A DNA stretch of 64,000 bases, from positions 1 to 64,000 of the forward strand of contig JAFAYI010000006.1 in the NCBI GenBank assembly GCA_019240475.1, read 5' to 3'. The notes beneath the pieces were generated by a model that was given only the letters and a program-made list of their open reading frames with translations, did no database searches and had not been told where the DNA came from. The position numbers and the translations under genes are program-made. The DNA is from Acidobacteriaceae bacterium. GTDB taxonomy: Bacteria > Acidobacteriota > Terriglobia > Bryobacterales > Bryobacteraceae. Below are positions 44,007-53,176 of this stretch, in pieces. How positions within the stretch are numbered: position 1 is the first letter of the stretch; each line of letters opens with the position of its first letter.

Positions 44007-45245
44007 CTAGAAGACGGCGCGGTGCTGCTCCGTGCTCTTGCGTCCAAGTGAGAAGCGCGGCTCAGCCGGCGGGTCGGGGGCGCCTATGATCCGCGCCACG
44101 GTGTACTCGCCCACGGCGGGACCGTGTTTGAACCCGTGCCCTGAACCACCGCCCACAATCCAGACGTTTTCAAATTCGGGGTGACGGTCAATCAGGAAAT
44201 CGCCATTCGAAGTGTTTTCGTATTGGCACACGCGCGAGTCGACGATAGGCGCGCCCGCAAGCGCCGGGAATCGCTCCGCGGCATAGGCCCGCGCTTCGGC
44301 GATCTTGTCAGTACTCACGATGCGATTCGCTGTGTCGGGATCGAGCGCGGGACCATGCCGGTCGAACGCAATCTTGAATCCGCGAGACTCCAGGTCCGGA
44401 AAACCGTACATGCCGCGATCGTCGCTGAAATCGATCCACACCGGCATCCGCGGCGGCGCGAACCGCGGGTCGCCCGGCGGTACGCCGAAGAACATCACCT
44501 CCTGGCGCGTGACGAAAATGCGTTCGCCGAGCAGCTCGGGAAAAACTTTGCCGAGCCAGGGCCCGCACGCGAAGATGAACCCGTCCGCACCGATCGAATC
44601 CCCGTTCGCCGTCACAATTTCGCGCAGCCTGCCTCCGCCCTGCGGAGAACGAATCGCCGCTTGCACATATTCGCCGCCATTTTGGACGAAGCTCCCAACC
44701 ACCGCCTGCACGGCCTGCCGCGCCAGCAACGCGCCGCTTTCCGGCTCAAGTATGGCGACCGTGCCGGCCGGCACATGAATCTGCGGATACTCGCGGGACA
44801 GATCGGCATCCGAAAGATCGCGAAACGGAATCTGCAGCTTGCGCAGCGTTTGCCGGCTCTGCTCTACATAAGGATTGCCGGACTTCGCCATCCACAGCAC
44901 GCCAATGCGCTCTAGGAGATTGCGGCCGGCTTTCGCGAAGAACTCCGACCAAAGCGTCAACGATCGCTTCGCCATGCGCGTATAGACTTCGTCCGGCCCG
45001 TAGCTGCAGCGGATGATGCGCGATTCCCCGCCGGAGCTGGCGCGTGCGTTCGCGGGTCCATACTCATCGACAAGCGTGACGCGCTGGCCGGCCTCTTGCA
45101 GCCGATACGCGATCCAGGCGCCAAACACGCCGGAGCCCACGACCGCGTACTTTGCGGGACTCTGGCCCCGCGCGAAATCAGCACCCCCGCCCAGCGAAGC
45201 TGCGGCAATGGAAGCTGAAAATTGACGTCGGCTCATAGAGAACAT
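44007..45245 (-). CDS. exported sarcosine-oxidase-like FAD-dependent oxidoreductase
   Basis: A 412-residue flavoprotein of the DadA/monomeric sarcosine oxidase family, which oxidises secondary or tertiary amines and N-methyl amino acids. A twin-arginine leader is visible (MSRRQFSASIAAASLGGG). The dinucleotide motif is VVGSGVFGAW (35-44), with the following acidic residue in TLVDEYG. C340 in SRVCQYENT is at the place of the cysteine that covalently binds FAD in MSOX, and the C-terminal VGGGSGHGFKHGP loop is typical. The start may be ATG 45245 or ATG 45236. The Tat leader makes it likely to be periplasmic, unlike cytoplasmic MSOX. Substrate unknown. Confidence 0.82.
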   Translation of the reverse strand: MFSMSRRQFSASIAAASLGGGADFARGQSPAKYAVVGSGVFGAWIAYRLQEAGQRVTLVDEYGPANARASSGGESRIIRCSYGPDEVYTRMAKRSLTLWSEFFAKAGRNLLERIGVLWMAKSGNPYVEQSRQTLRKLQIPFRDLSDADLSREYPQIHVPAGTVAILEPESGALLARQAVQAVVGSFVQNGGEYVQAAIRSPQGGGRLREIVTANGDSIGADGFIFACGPWLGKVFPELLGERIFVTRQEVMFFGVPPGDPRFAPPRMPVWIDFSDDRGMYGFPDLESRGFKIAFDRHGPALDPDTANRIVSTDKIAEARAYAAERFPALAGAPIVDSRVCQYENTSNGDFLIDRHPEFENVWIVGGGSGHGFKHGPAVGEYTVARIIGAPDPPAEPRFSLGRKSTEQHRAVF

Positions 45246-45291
45246 AGAGGCAGCGGATCGGAGATCGCTTCTATCTTCTCTCGCGGCCGGC

Positions 45292-48200
45292 TCAGAACAT
45301 CGCCTTCAGACTGAATTGAATCTCGCGAGGATCGTTGCGCGTGCCGTATACCTGGCCAAACGTGCCGCCGCAAGTCAGGCAATCGTTGAAATTATAGTTG
45401 CCGCCGAAGATCGGGTGATTGAAGACGTTTAGAAACTCTCCGCGGAATTGAACCCGGAAGCGCTCCGGCCCGAATCCCTTCGCAACCGCCAAGTCCCAAT
45501 TCTCCGTTGGAGCTTCGCGCAGCGCCGGCTGCTTGATTGGCGAGTTTCCAATCGCATATTGCCCATAAGTGGAAAGAAACGCATTCGGATTGAACCACTG
45601 ATTTGGATTCTGATTCGCCGGAACCGGATTTCCAACTAGGTCCGGCACTTGGGGGCTGGGGAAACCGAAGTTATTATTGAGCGGTGAATCGTAATCGTCG
45701 ATGATCCCGAAAATCGGCAAACCGCTCGCGACTCGGATGTTTGTCGAAAGCTCCCAATTTCCGAGCGTCTGCCTCAAGATCCACGGCGCGTTGCTGCCCC
45801 ACTGCTTCCCTGTTCCGTATGGCAAATCGTAAACTCCCGCAACCGCGAAGCTCTGAGGCTGATCGTGGGTGCTGACGCCGTAATCGAGCATCGTATTGTA
45901 AGAATCCCGCCACATATTTCCGACGCTCCAGCCTATTAAGTCCTCCGAGCCGTCGTCCAAAGCTTTCGACCAAACGTAAGTCGCGATCAAGCTAAATCCA
46001 TTGCTAAAGGCCCGATTATATTTCAAATTAAGCGCGTTATACTCCGACGAAGCCCCCGGCAAGGAGCGAGCGTAAGTAATAGCGCTGAACTCCGGATACG
46101 GTTGCATGAGCTGATACTGATAAATAGTCGGGCCGTTCAGGGAGCTATTCGGGTTCGTGATAATTCCATAGAAGGGATTAGCGACTTGGTTGAAGAGCGC
46201 GTTCCCGAGCGCCAAGTCTTGCGTGGGAAGCTGATTGGCGTTGATGTCAGGGTTGCCATACATCAGTTTGCGGCCGCGCACGTCCGTGAAACCCGCCTCC
46301 ACCACCGAATGCGAGTCCAACTGATATTGCAGGTCGAAGCTGAACTGCTCGGTGTACCCGATCGGATGAGAGCCCTTCGGCCAAACCTGTTGGGGACTCA
46401 AGCCCACATAGGTCAACAGGCCTTCTGAGCTGCCGACCTGCGGGGTGAAACCGTTGGGAAACAAGTTACTCGCGCTGCCCTGCGGAACAAGGCCCTCTCC
46501 GTTCACCGTGCCGAAAGACTGCGTAAATGAACCGTAGTTGAGAAACTGCCCGCCGTCGAAACTCAGCATGGCCGATGCCGGCGTGAAGAAGATGCCGGCC
46601 CCCGCGCGCGCCACAAAGCGGTCCGTGATCTTGTAAGCCACGCCCATTCGCGGCGCGAAGTTCAAGTTATCCGGCGCCCACGCGTACCGGTTGTTGGCAT
46701 TGGCGTATTCGAATCCGCCGTAAACGTTATAGCCAAGCTGCGCGCTGATGGGATTCACCACCGTCGGGTCGAACCAGTCGATGCGGTTATAGCGTTCCGT
46801 GGCGGGCCGCTGATTTTCATAGCGCAGACCGGCGTTGATCGTTAACCGCGGCGTCACTCGCCACTGATCCTGGACATATGCGCCGTAGACGTGTTCGCTC
46901 ATGGCCGGGTCGATGCTGGTCGTGCTGGTCGCGTTTCCAAAAACTCCAAGCAACGTCGAAGCCAGGCCGTTTCCGCTGTAAATGGAACCGTAGGCCTGAG
47001 CCTGGCACGGACCGGTCGCGCCTGTGTTGCTATCCGGATCGCAAGCAGTCTCTTGATTATTGAAGGTCAGGCTGCCAACGCCCTCCGGCTCGTTATTGAT
47101 CATAAAGATGTCGTAATTCGCGCCGAACTTCAGAGTATGTTTCGACAACTGCTTGGTCAGGTTAACCTGGGCCGTTTCCGAGTAACGAATGTATCTTTCA
47201 TACGTTCCATTCCCAAGGTTCGTGTAATTATCCACATTGACGGTTGGAAGCACCGGCGCCTGGAAATCCGAGTCCGGCAGGCCGATTGTCGCCGCCGAAG
47301 CCTTACCCAATCCAACCGGCGTCTGCTGCTCATGCCAGCGGCTGTAACCAATGTAAGTATCAATGACCCATGTCGGAGTGGGAGTGATCGTATCGTTAAT
47401 TACTACCTGGAATCCGTTGTCGTCGTTGCTGTACCCGGTATCGGCGCCGTTGCAGAAGAAGCAGGCCGGGGCTTGATTTTCCCGCACGCGATCCGACATT
47501 CGCACAAACATGCGGTGGACGGAACTCTGGTCCCAATCCACGCGCCAGTCGAACTTATCGTTCGTCGTATTACCGGGAGCTTGGCCATAGTAATTGTTGT
47601 AATCGTTTGGCCCTTGGCTCGGCCGATTCGGCAGCGGGTACAAGTTAGCGATCTTCGCGCCAATGGGACTGATCAGATTCGTGGGAATCTTGTTGCCGGC
47701 AAACGGCGTGCGCGTGTAGTAGACATTGCCCTGCGAATCGGTCGCCTGAACGGTTGAGAACGGATTGTAAATAATGTCCGGAGTCCCCGACGAGTTGAGC
47801 GTCTGGGAGAAATCGCCTGTGCGTTCAGCCGCCGTCGGCACTGTCAATAGGCCGCTGTTTTCGGTATCCGGCTGCCGCAGGCCTTCGTATGCTCCGAAGA
47901 AGAACAGGTTGTATCGCTTCAGGATAGGGCCGCCGACATTGCCGCCAAACTGGTTGCGTTTGAACTGCCCTTTCGGCGAATCGAATTCGTCATTGGCCCA
48001 GGTGTTCGCATCAAGCGCCGAGTTGCGCAAGTAATCGTAGGCTTCTCCATGAAACTGATTTGTGCCGCCTTTGGTGATGAGTGTCACAACGCCCATGCCC
48101 GAGCGCTCATACTGCGCGTCGTAGACATTGGTCGCCACCTGCTGCTCCTGCACGGAATCGTTCATCGGCGACACCATCAAGCCGCCCCAATCCATGGCCG

Positions 48201-48825
48201 TCGAAGGCGCGCCGTCGATCAGGATCTGCTCGTCGGAATCACGCCCGCCGTTCAATCCGAACTGGCTGAATAACTGGTCGAACGTCTGCGAGCGCGACGT
48301 TTGGTTGCCTTGCGCTTCCGTGGTGCCCGCCAGCGAGAAAACGAAATTCAGCGGATTGCGCGTATTGTTCGGCAACGATTCGATTAAGTGGCTGTCCATC
48401 GAGACGGAATTGTTCGCGCTCTCCGTATCCACTAGCACCGCTTCGCCCGTCACATCTACTTTCTGCTGGACATCTCCTACCTGGAGCGGAATGTTGACCG
48501 TCGCCGCCGTATCCGCGCGGAGAACCATGTTGGTCTGCGTGTAACTCTTGAAGCCCGATAACTGCGCCGTGATCTCGTAATTACCCGGAAGAAGGTTTTG
48601 GAATTGATACGACCCATCTTCGCTCGACACGGTATCCCGCACGTCGTTGTTCCCGATGTTCTTTAGCTGGATCTTCACGCCCTTTATGCGCGCCCCCGCC
48701 GGATCGCTCACGATGCCCGTGATAGATGAGGAGAACGTCTGAGCTGCGCAATATTGAACGCCCAAGAGCGCGGCGGCTGCGCAAAGCAGGATTAATTTCG
48801 TAAGTTTCCCTTCGAGTAATTGCAC
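45292..48825 (-). CDS. TonB-dependent receptor, Oar-like, with carboxypeptidase-regulatory domain
   Basis: An 1177-residue outer-membrane receptor. It has a signal peptide (LTKLILLCAAAALLG), a carboxypeptidase-regulatory domain (about 35-125, ITGIVSDPAGARIKGVKIQL), a plug with LNGGRDSDEQILIDGAPST and a beta-barrel ending in IQFSLKAMF. Cysteine pairs CFFC and CLTC suggest loop disulfides. The start is GTG 48825, with AAGGAG at good spacing. It begins two bases after the stop of the ThuA-like gene, so the two are co-transcribed, with a LacI-type half-site in their common promoter region. It probably imports the glycan or glycoside handled by the neighbouring oxidative enzymes; the ligand is unknown. 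Confidence 0.92.
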   Translation of the reverse strand: MQLLEGKLTKLILLCAAAALLGVQYCAAQTFSSSITGIVSDPAGARIKGVKIQLKNIGNNDVRDTVSSEDGSYQFQNLLPGNYEITAQLSGFKSYTQTNMVLRADTAATVNIPLQVGDVQQKVDVTGEAVLVDTESANNSVSMDSHLIESLPNNTRNPLNFVFSLAGTTEAQGNQTSRSQTFDQLFSQFGLNGGRDSDEQILIDGAPSTAMDWGGLMVSPMNDSVQEQQVATNVYDAQYERSGMGVVTLITKGGTNQFHGEAYDYLRNSALDANTWANDEFDSPKGQFKRNQFGGNVGGPILKRYNLFFFGAYEGLRQPDTENSGLLTVPTAAERTGDFSQTLNSSGTPDIIYNPFSTVQATDSQGNVYYTRTPFAGNKIPTNLISPIGAKIANLYPLPNRPSQGPNDYNNYYGQAPGNTTNDKFDWRVDWDQSSVHRMFVRMSDRVRENQAPACFFCNGADTGYSNDDNGFQVVINDTITPTPTWVIDTYIGYSRWHEQQTPVGLGKASAATIGLPDSDFQAPVLPTVNVDNYTNLGNGTYERYIRYSETAQVNLTKQLSKHTLKFGANYDIFMINNEPEGVGSLTFNNQETACDPDSNTGATGPCQAQAYGSIYSGNGLASTLLGVFGNATSTTSIDPAMSEHVYGAYVQDQWRVTPRLTINAGLRYENQRPATERYNRIDWFDPTVVNPISAQLGYNVYGGFEYANANNRYAWAPDNLNFAPRMGVAYKITDRFVARAGAGIFFTPASAMLSFDGGQFLNYGSFTQSFGTVNGEGLVPQGSASNLFPNGFTPQVGSSEGLLTYVGLSPQQVWPKGSHPIGYTEQFSFDLQYQLDSHSVVEAGFTDVRGRKLMYGNPDINANQLPTQDLALGNALFNQVANPFYGIITNPNSSLNGPTIYQYQLMQPYPEFSAITYARSLPGASSEYNALNLKYNRAFSNGFSLIATYVWSKALDDGSEDLIGWSVGNMWRDSYNTMLDYGVSTHDQPQSFAVAGVYDLPYGTGKQWGSNAPWILRQTLGNWELSTNIRVASGLPIFGIIDDYDSPLNNNFGFPSPQVPDLVGNPVPANQNPNQWFNPNAFLSTYGQYAIGNSPIKQPALREAPTENWDLAVAKGFGPERFRVQFRGEFLNVFNHPIFGGNYNFNDCLTCGGTFGQVYGTRNDPREIQFSLKAMF

Positions 48826-48827
48826 GA

Positions 48828-49904
48828 TTATCTCCTTGGAACGGACGTTGGTTGGAGCGCCAGGTCGGTTGGCTTCACGCCCGGCGTGAAAGTCTCAGAT
48901 AAGTAGGAATGGGGTTGATACTCGCCCACCAAAGCCACATCCGCTTTGGGGCCAATCTGATCTTCGAGCCCGACGGCCCAGTATGCGGCATTCACCAGCA
49001 GCCGGCGCAATGCTTCATTCAGCAAGTCGTCTGCCGCGCCCATAGTCGAAACAAACACGCGCGCGGTTTTGCCGGCTTCGCCGGTGAAGCTGTTCGTCCA
49101 GGCGACCGGCAGCATGGGATCGTTGAGTTTGCCGGGAACGGGCGCGTCCGTGGGGCTCAAGCCCGAAAGCACTTGGCCTACCAGCAGCGCGTGGCAAGTC
49201 GCGGGCTGGGGCAAAGGCACTTCGTAAACCTCCGTTGGAACCCAGATCTCACCGCTCTGAATGCCGCGCAGAATCGAATTGCCCTGGGCTCCCGGCGCAA
49301 ACCATGCGCGAGTACTCTGCTTGCCGTGCGCGCCATGGTGCCCGTAGTGACCCAACTGCTCCTCCCAGGTCGCGCCCAAGACCCTGCGCCCGAAACCGCC
49401 TTCCCAGCCCGGCGCCTTGCTGTTCCATGAATATCTTTCGTAGGTCTTGCTGGTCTTGAACCAGAAGGGATGCGTCCCCGTGCGGATGGCCATAATCGGC
49501 CGCCCCGATTCGATGTACTCGACCAGCATCTTCATCTGATCGTCCGGGAGGTCGCGCCAACGAATAAAGAGCACCAGCAGATCGGCGTCCTTGAGCGCTT
49601 CCAGCCCCGGAATGTTGCCCTTGGCGCGCGGATCAATCGTGCCATCGGCTGGATTGATCGAAAAGAGCACCGTGCACGTGAAGCCATGCCGCACGGCTAG
49701 AATTTTTGCTAGCTGCGGAAGCGCTTCTTCGGAGTGGTACTCGCCGTCATCACCTGCCACCAGCACGACGTGTTTCCCCTCGCCCGGACCTCGGCCGCCC
49801 GGGTAGATTACGCCGGCGGCGGGCGCTTGGGCCGCGCATACTGGCATCAATACCGGCGATAGCGCCAGCGACAGGGCTAGCAGTTTCACGAGAGACTCCC
49901 TCAT
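48828..49904 (-). CDS. ThuA-like domain protein, exported
   Basis: A 358-residue protein with a signal peptide (MRESLVKLLALSLALSPVLM) and a ThuA/glutamine-amidotransferase-like fold: VVLVAGDDGEYHSEEALPQL, LKDADLLVLFIRWRDL, SGRPIMAIRTGTHPFW. ThuA proteins were first linked to trehalose and maltitol use through 3-keto-sugars and are frequent beside Gfo/Idh/MocA dehydrogenases. This one is exported and lacks an obvious catalytic cysteine at the amidotransferase position, so it may bind or isomerise sugar rather than transfer amide nitrogen. ATG 49904 was chosen because the in-frame extension to 50102 crosses the end of lacI and is Cys/Arg-rich, unlike protein. First gene of a two-gene operon with the TonB receptor. 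Confidence 0.8.
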   Translation of the reverse strand: MRESLVKLLALSLALSPVLMPVCAAQAPAAGVIYPGGRGPGEGKHVVLVAGDDGEYHSEEALPQLAKILAVRHGFTCTVLFSINPADGTIDPRAKGNIPGLEALKDADLLVLFIRWRDLPDDQMKMLVEYIESGRPIMAIRTGTHPFWFKTSKTYERYSWNSKAPGWEGGFGRRVLGATWEEQLGHYGHHGAHGKQSTRAWFAPGAQGNSILRGIQSGEIWVPTEVYEVPLPQPATCHALLVGQVLSGLSPTDAPVPGKLNDPMLPVAWTNSFTGEAGKTARVFVSTMGAADDLLNEALRRLLVNAAYWAVGLEDQIGPKADVALVGEYQPHSYLSETFTPGVKPTDLALQPTSVPRR

Positions 49905-49925
49905 CCACCAAACGCTTTGCTTTCG

Positions 49926-49980
49926 ATGTAATTCCAAATCAGTATACATGTCAAGTAAAATTTCATAACAGTTCATGAAC
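49926..49980 (-). promoter_or_regulatory. thuA/TonB-receptor promoter with a CATGAAC-type operator candidate
   Basis: On the minus strand TTGACA (perfect -35, 49949-49954) is followed 17 bp later by TTACAT (weak -10, 49926-49931), about 20 bp before ATG 49904. Seventeen bases upstream of the -35 lies the perfect palindrome GTTCATGAAC (49971-49980), which carries the 7-mer CATGAAC also found in the lacI/Gfo promoter region. Confidence 0.45.
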
Positions 49981-49989
49981 AGCGGCGTA

Positions 49990-51051
49990 TCACAGCAGCA
50001 TGTGCTCCTCTTTTCGCAACGGGCGGCACGTGCTTCGCTTGTTAAACACCGTCGGCAGCGTGACTGTTTGAGGATGCGTTTCCCGCGCTTCGATTTGGGC
50101 AATGGCTAGCTTCGCAAGCTGCCGGCCCACTTCCGCCATATCGATGCACACGCTCGTCAGGTTTGAGCCTCGCGCATGGCCGGCCTGATGTTCGAACCCG
50201 ATGAGGCTGACATGCTTGGGGACGTCGCGGCGATGCTGCCGCAGGCCTTCGCGCGCGCCGAACGCCAATTCGTCCGAGGCCGCCAGCACCGCGGTCACCG
50301 GCCAATGCTGGTCCAGGATGTGCGAGACCGCCGACTGCCCGTTCTCGAATTCATTGTCGGAGAGCGCGATGGTGTGCACATGCGGCGCAAGCGAAAGCTC
50401 GCCCATGGCGCGCGCATATCCGCGATATCGATTCCGGTGCCAGGGACGCGAGGCGTCGCCGATGTACCAAATATCGGTGTGGCCCAACTGCGCCAGGTAG
50501 CGAACAGCCTCATAGCAGCCGGCGTCATCGGCGTAACGGACCTGGCTGCACCTCGGCGCCGGCTCTTCGCCCGCCAGATGATTGGCCAGCACCACATAGT
50601 TCAACCCGTGCGCGTCGAACGCCTTCCAGATGTTCGCCTGAATCGCACCTACGAGAATTATGCAATCGGCCAGCCCCGGCGTTTCGATGACGGCCGGCAT
50701 CTGACGCGTTTCGGCGGTCGCCTCCGCTGGGAACTGGTGCCGCGCGAACAGCAGATAGTAGCCGGTGCGCGCGCAATATTCTTCCACGCCCAGCAGCAGC
50801 AGCGATTGCGCCGAGCTGAGCCCAAAATCGTTGCACAAGATAAGTCCGAGAATCCGCGACTTCGCATGCGCCACGCCGCGCGTCCGCGTATTGAGCCGAT
50901 AGCCGAGTTTGCGCGCCGTCGCCTCCACCCGGATCCGCAGCTCGTCATCTACATCCGCATGGCGGTTCAGCACGCGCGAAACCGTCCCGATCGAGACCTT
51001 CGCGCGCGTGGCGATATCTCTCATGGTGGGTGCGGTTGAGCGGCGGCGCAT
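49990..51051 (-). CDS. LacI-family transcriptional regulator
   Basis: A 353-residue regulator with an N-terminal LacI helix-turn-helix (MRDIATRAKVSIGTVSRVLN, residues 10-29), hinge helix, and periplasmic-binding-protein-like sugar domain (LGLILCNDFGLSS, ELAFGAREGLRQHRRDVPKH). Such proteins bind CpG-centred palindromes and release them on binding a sugar. Three bases separate it from the stop of the Gfo/Idh/MocA gene upstream, so it is the second gene of that operon and is probably autoregulated through the operator at 52185-52198. It likely also controls the divergent isomerase operon and the thuA-receptor operon downstream. Confidence 0.92.
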   Translation of the reverse strand: MRRRSTAPTMRDIATRAKVSIGTVSRVLNRHADVDDELRIRVEATARKLGYRLNTRTRGVAHAKSRILGLILCNDFGLSSAQSLLLLGVEEYCARTGYYLLFARHQFPAEATAETRQMPAVIETPGLADCIILVGAIQANIWKAFDAHGLNYVVLANHLAGEEPAPRCSQVRYADDAGCYEAVRYLAQLGHTDIWYIGDASRPWHRNRYRGYARAMGELSLAPHVHTIALSDNEFENGQSAVSHILDQHWPVTAVLAASDELAFGAREGLRQHRRDVPKHVSLIGFEHQAGHARGSNLTSVCIDMAEVGRQLAKLAIAQIEARETHPQTVTLPTVFNKRSTCRPLRKEEHMLL

Positions 51052-51054
51052 ACG

Positions 51055-52149
51055 TCAACGGATTTCTGAAACCTGAACCGGCCGATGCTCGCGGATCGAA
51101 CGGTAACCCGCCTCTATTAGCGCCATCGTCCCAAGGTTGTCGGCGCCGTTTGTGGCGGGCGCGCTACGGGTTGCAATGGCGTTCATCAGATCCGCCATGG
51201 GACCTTGAAACGCGTCCGGGAACCACACTTCGCGCCATCGCGGCGTGACCCAGACGCCCGGCTGCGCGGCCGTCGAGTAAGTCAATGTGCTCGGCGTGCG
51301 ATTTGGATATTGCGGCCAGCCGAGCGTGCCTTCGGCTATGCCGCCCACACCCTCCACGCGCCACTTGATATACGGATTCAGGTCGTCTCTGTCACTGCGC
51401 GGGCCCGTCCATACGTCGTCCCAGGCCGACGCCCGCAACCCGTCAGCGTATTCGAGTATGTAGAGGCAGATCCCGTCTTCATGCGCGAACTCCGTCCTGG
51501 GGTCCTTTCGCGCGCTCACGAAGATCGATTCCGGATCGCCGAACAGATAGCGGAAGCTGTCCAGGTGATGGATGCTCATGTTCAGCAGCGTGAGCCGCCC
51601 ATAGGCGCGCAGCCACGCCTGCCAGTGCGGCACGGCGCGCATCTCGATGGTCGCGAGCACAGGCGTCCCTAGCGCGTCCCGCTCGAGCAGCGCCTTCAAC
51701 GCGCGAATCGATTGGTCATACCGCATGTTCTGGTTGACCGCCAGCGCGATCCCGTGCCGCTCGCACAGGTTCACAATTTCTACTGCCTCGGCATAATTCA
51801 CCGCCAGCGGCTTCTGCGCCAGAATCCCTTTTAGATGACCTGCGCTCGCCACCGCCTGCCGCACGATTGCGAGCTGCTGATCCGGCGGCACGGCAATGTC
51901 GAGAATCTCGACCGAGGGATCGCCCAGCATTTCTTCGAGCGTGTCGTAGACGCGCGGAATGCCGCGCAGGTCCGCCACCTCGTGCGCGATCTCTGGCGTG
52001 CGCGACGTGATGGCCGCAACGTTGAAACTTGCATCCGCATAGGCCTTCAACTGCACATCGCGCATGATGAAACCCGCGCCAACGGCTCCAATTCCGTAGT
52101 CGATGCGCGCCGGCCGCGGCGGCGGGTTTAGATCCAGCTCCGGAACCAT
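51055..52149 (-). CDS. Gfo/Idh/MocA family dehydrogenase (QKP variant)
   Basis: A 364-residue cytoplasmic NAD(P)-dependent oxidoreductase. The Rossmann motif is GAVGAGFI (21-28). The usual EKP is QKP (AQKPLAVNY, 112-114), which keeps the active-site lysine. SIHHLDSFRYLFG carries the candidate catalytic His/Asp pair. No signal peptide. ATG 52149 is chosen; the longer in-frame form to 52290 would cross the operator region and is poor in protein character. Co-transcribed with lacI, divergent from a sugar isomerase/epimerase gene. Oxidation of a sugar hydroxyl (often C3) is the family-based guess. Confidence 0.86.
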   Translation of the reverse strand: MVPELDLNPPPRPARIDYGIGAVGAGFIMRDVQLKAYADASFNVAAITSRTPEIAHEVADLRGIPRVYDTLEEMLGDPSVEILDIAVPPDQQLAIVRQAVASAGHLKGILAQKPLAVNYAEAVEIVNLCERHGIALAVNQNMRYDQSIRALKALLERDALGTPVLATIEMRAVPHWQAWLRAYGRLTLLNMSIHHLDSFRYLFGDPESIFVSARKDPRTEFAHEDGICLYILEYADGLRASAWDDVWTGPRSDRDDLNPYIKWRVEGVGGIAEGTLGWPQYPNRTPSTLTYSTAAQPGVWVTPRWREVWFPDAFQGPMADLMNAIATRSAPATNGADNLGTMALIEAGYRSIREHRPVQVSEIR

Positions 52150-52162
52150 CTCCCATCGTCTC

Positions 52163-52198
52163 CATGAACCCTGCTGAACGTTTTCATGAACGTTTATG
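52163..52198. promoter_or_regulatory. LacI-type operator candidate between divergent operons
   Basis: CATGAACGTTTATG (52185-52198) is a palindrome with six of seven matching pairs centred on CpG at 52191-52192, the layout of LacI-family operators. GAACGTTT also occurs at 52176-52183 (12-bp period), and another CATGAAC half-site lies at 52163-52169. The site is just upstream of the Gfo/lacI operon and about 105 bp before the divergent isomerase gene. Confidence 0.55.
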
Positions 52199-52302
52199 AT
52201 AGTATCGCTGCCAGCTTGGTTCCGGTCAATGGGAAAGTTACGCCAATGCGCGGCCCACGCCGGCCATCGGCATGATAAAGATGTCTTCATGAGGGCGCGC
52301 GC

Positions 52303-53124
52303 TTGAAACTTGGCCTGATCAGTTCCGCTTGGCTCGGCACCTCAGTGAATACCGCGCGCGGCATCGAGCTGACCAAAGAGATCGGCTTCGATACGATCGA
52401 CATCTTCGCCGATCCCTATGAGCTGTCCACCAAGGAACGGCGGCTCATCCGCGACGCCTGCCTCTCCTCCGGCCTTCCCGTCGTTTCTACTGTCTGCTGC
52501 GCATTGGGCATCGCGGATTTCAACAAGCCGGTTCGTCAGTTCCACGTCGAGCGCGCCGAGCGCTATCTCGATCTTTGCTACGAACTCGAAGGCAAGAATC
52601 TTCTGTTAGTTCTCGGGGAGTACATCTGGGAACAGGAAGTCATTGCTCCCGCCGACCAGTGGAAATGGGCCGTCGAGCATGTGCGCGAGCTCGCCGCCTA
52701 TGCGGCAGATCTCGGACTGGAACTCGCGATTGAATTGGAGCCGTTTCACATGTCGATCGTCAACTCTATCGATCTGATGAAGCGCTTTCTCGAAGAGGTC
52801 GATCATCCTTCGGCCAAAGCCAACGTGGATATCTCCCACGTGTTGTTGACCGGAGACGCCGCCGAAGACATTGGCAAGCTGAAGGGGCGAATCGCTCACG
52901 TGCACTTATCGGATTGCGACGGGAAGAAGCATGGAGATCTGCCGCCTGGCCGCGGCGTGGTGAATTTCCCGCCGTATTTGAAAGCGCTCGTCGATGCCGG
53001 CTTTAACGGAACCGTCAGTATCGAACTCGAATACTCGCCGGAGCCCGCGCGCATCGTCGACTGGGTGCGCGAAGCTTATGAGGCGACTGACAAAATCATG
53101 CGAGACCTCGGGGTCCGGAACTGA
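52303..53124 (+). CDS. sugar phosphate isomerase/epimerase (TIM barrel)
   Basis: A 273-residue xylose-isomerase-like TIM barrel. Metal-ligand candidates are the Glu in LAIELEPFHMS, the Asp in ANVDISHVLL, the His in RIAHVHLSDCD and the Glu in TVSIELEYSPE. No signal peptide. The TTG start at 52303 is supported by GAGGG eight to twelve bases upstream, and it gives MKLGLISSAWLG, the expected first strand. First gene of a four-gene operon with a PhyH-like oxygenase, cytochrome c and PQQ dehydrogenase, and divergent from Gfo/Idh/MocA plus lacI. Members of this fold are known both as isomerases and as lyases acting on 3-keto-glycosides. Confidence 0.85.
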   Translation: MKLGLISSAWLGTSVNTARGIELTKEIGFDTIDIFADPYELSTKERRLIRDACLSSGLPVVSTVCCALGIADFNKPVRQFHVERAERYLDLCYELEGKNLLLVLGEYIWEQEVIAPADQWKWAVEHVRELAAYAADLGLELAIELEPFHMSIVNSIDLMKRFLEEVDHPSAKANVDISHVLLTGDAAEDIGKLKGRIAHVHLSDCDGKKHGDLPPGRGVVNFPPYLKALVDAGFNGTVSIELEYSPEPARIVDWVREAYEATDKIMRDLGVRN

Positions 53125-53126
53125 TC

Positions 53127-53160
53127 GCAAGCCGGAATTGATAGCAAGCCGGAATTGATA
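53127..53160 (+). repeat. 17-bp perfect tandem duplication
   Basis: GCAAGCCGGAATTGATA occurs twice back-to-back (53127-53143 and 53144-53160), in the short gap between the isomerase gene and the PhyH-like gene. The bases just before (CCGGAACTGATC, overlapping the isomerase stop codon) look like a third, diverged copy. It lies right before the ribosome site GGAAGGAG. Confidence 0.9.
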
Positions 53161-53176
53161 GGAAGGAGAACTTGTC

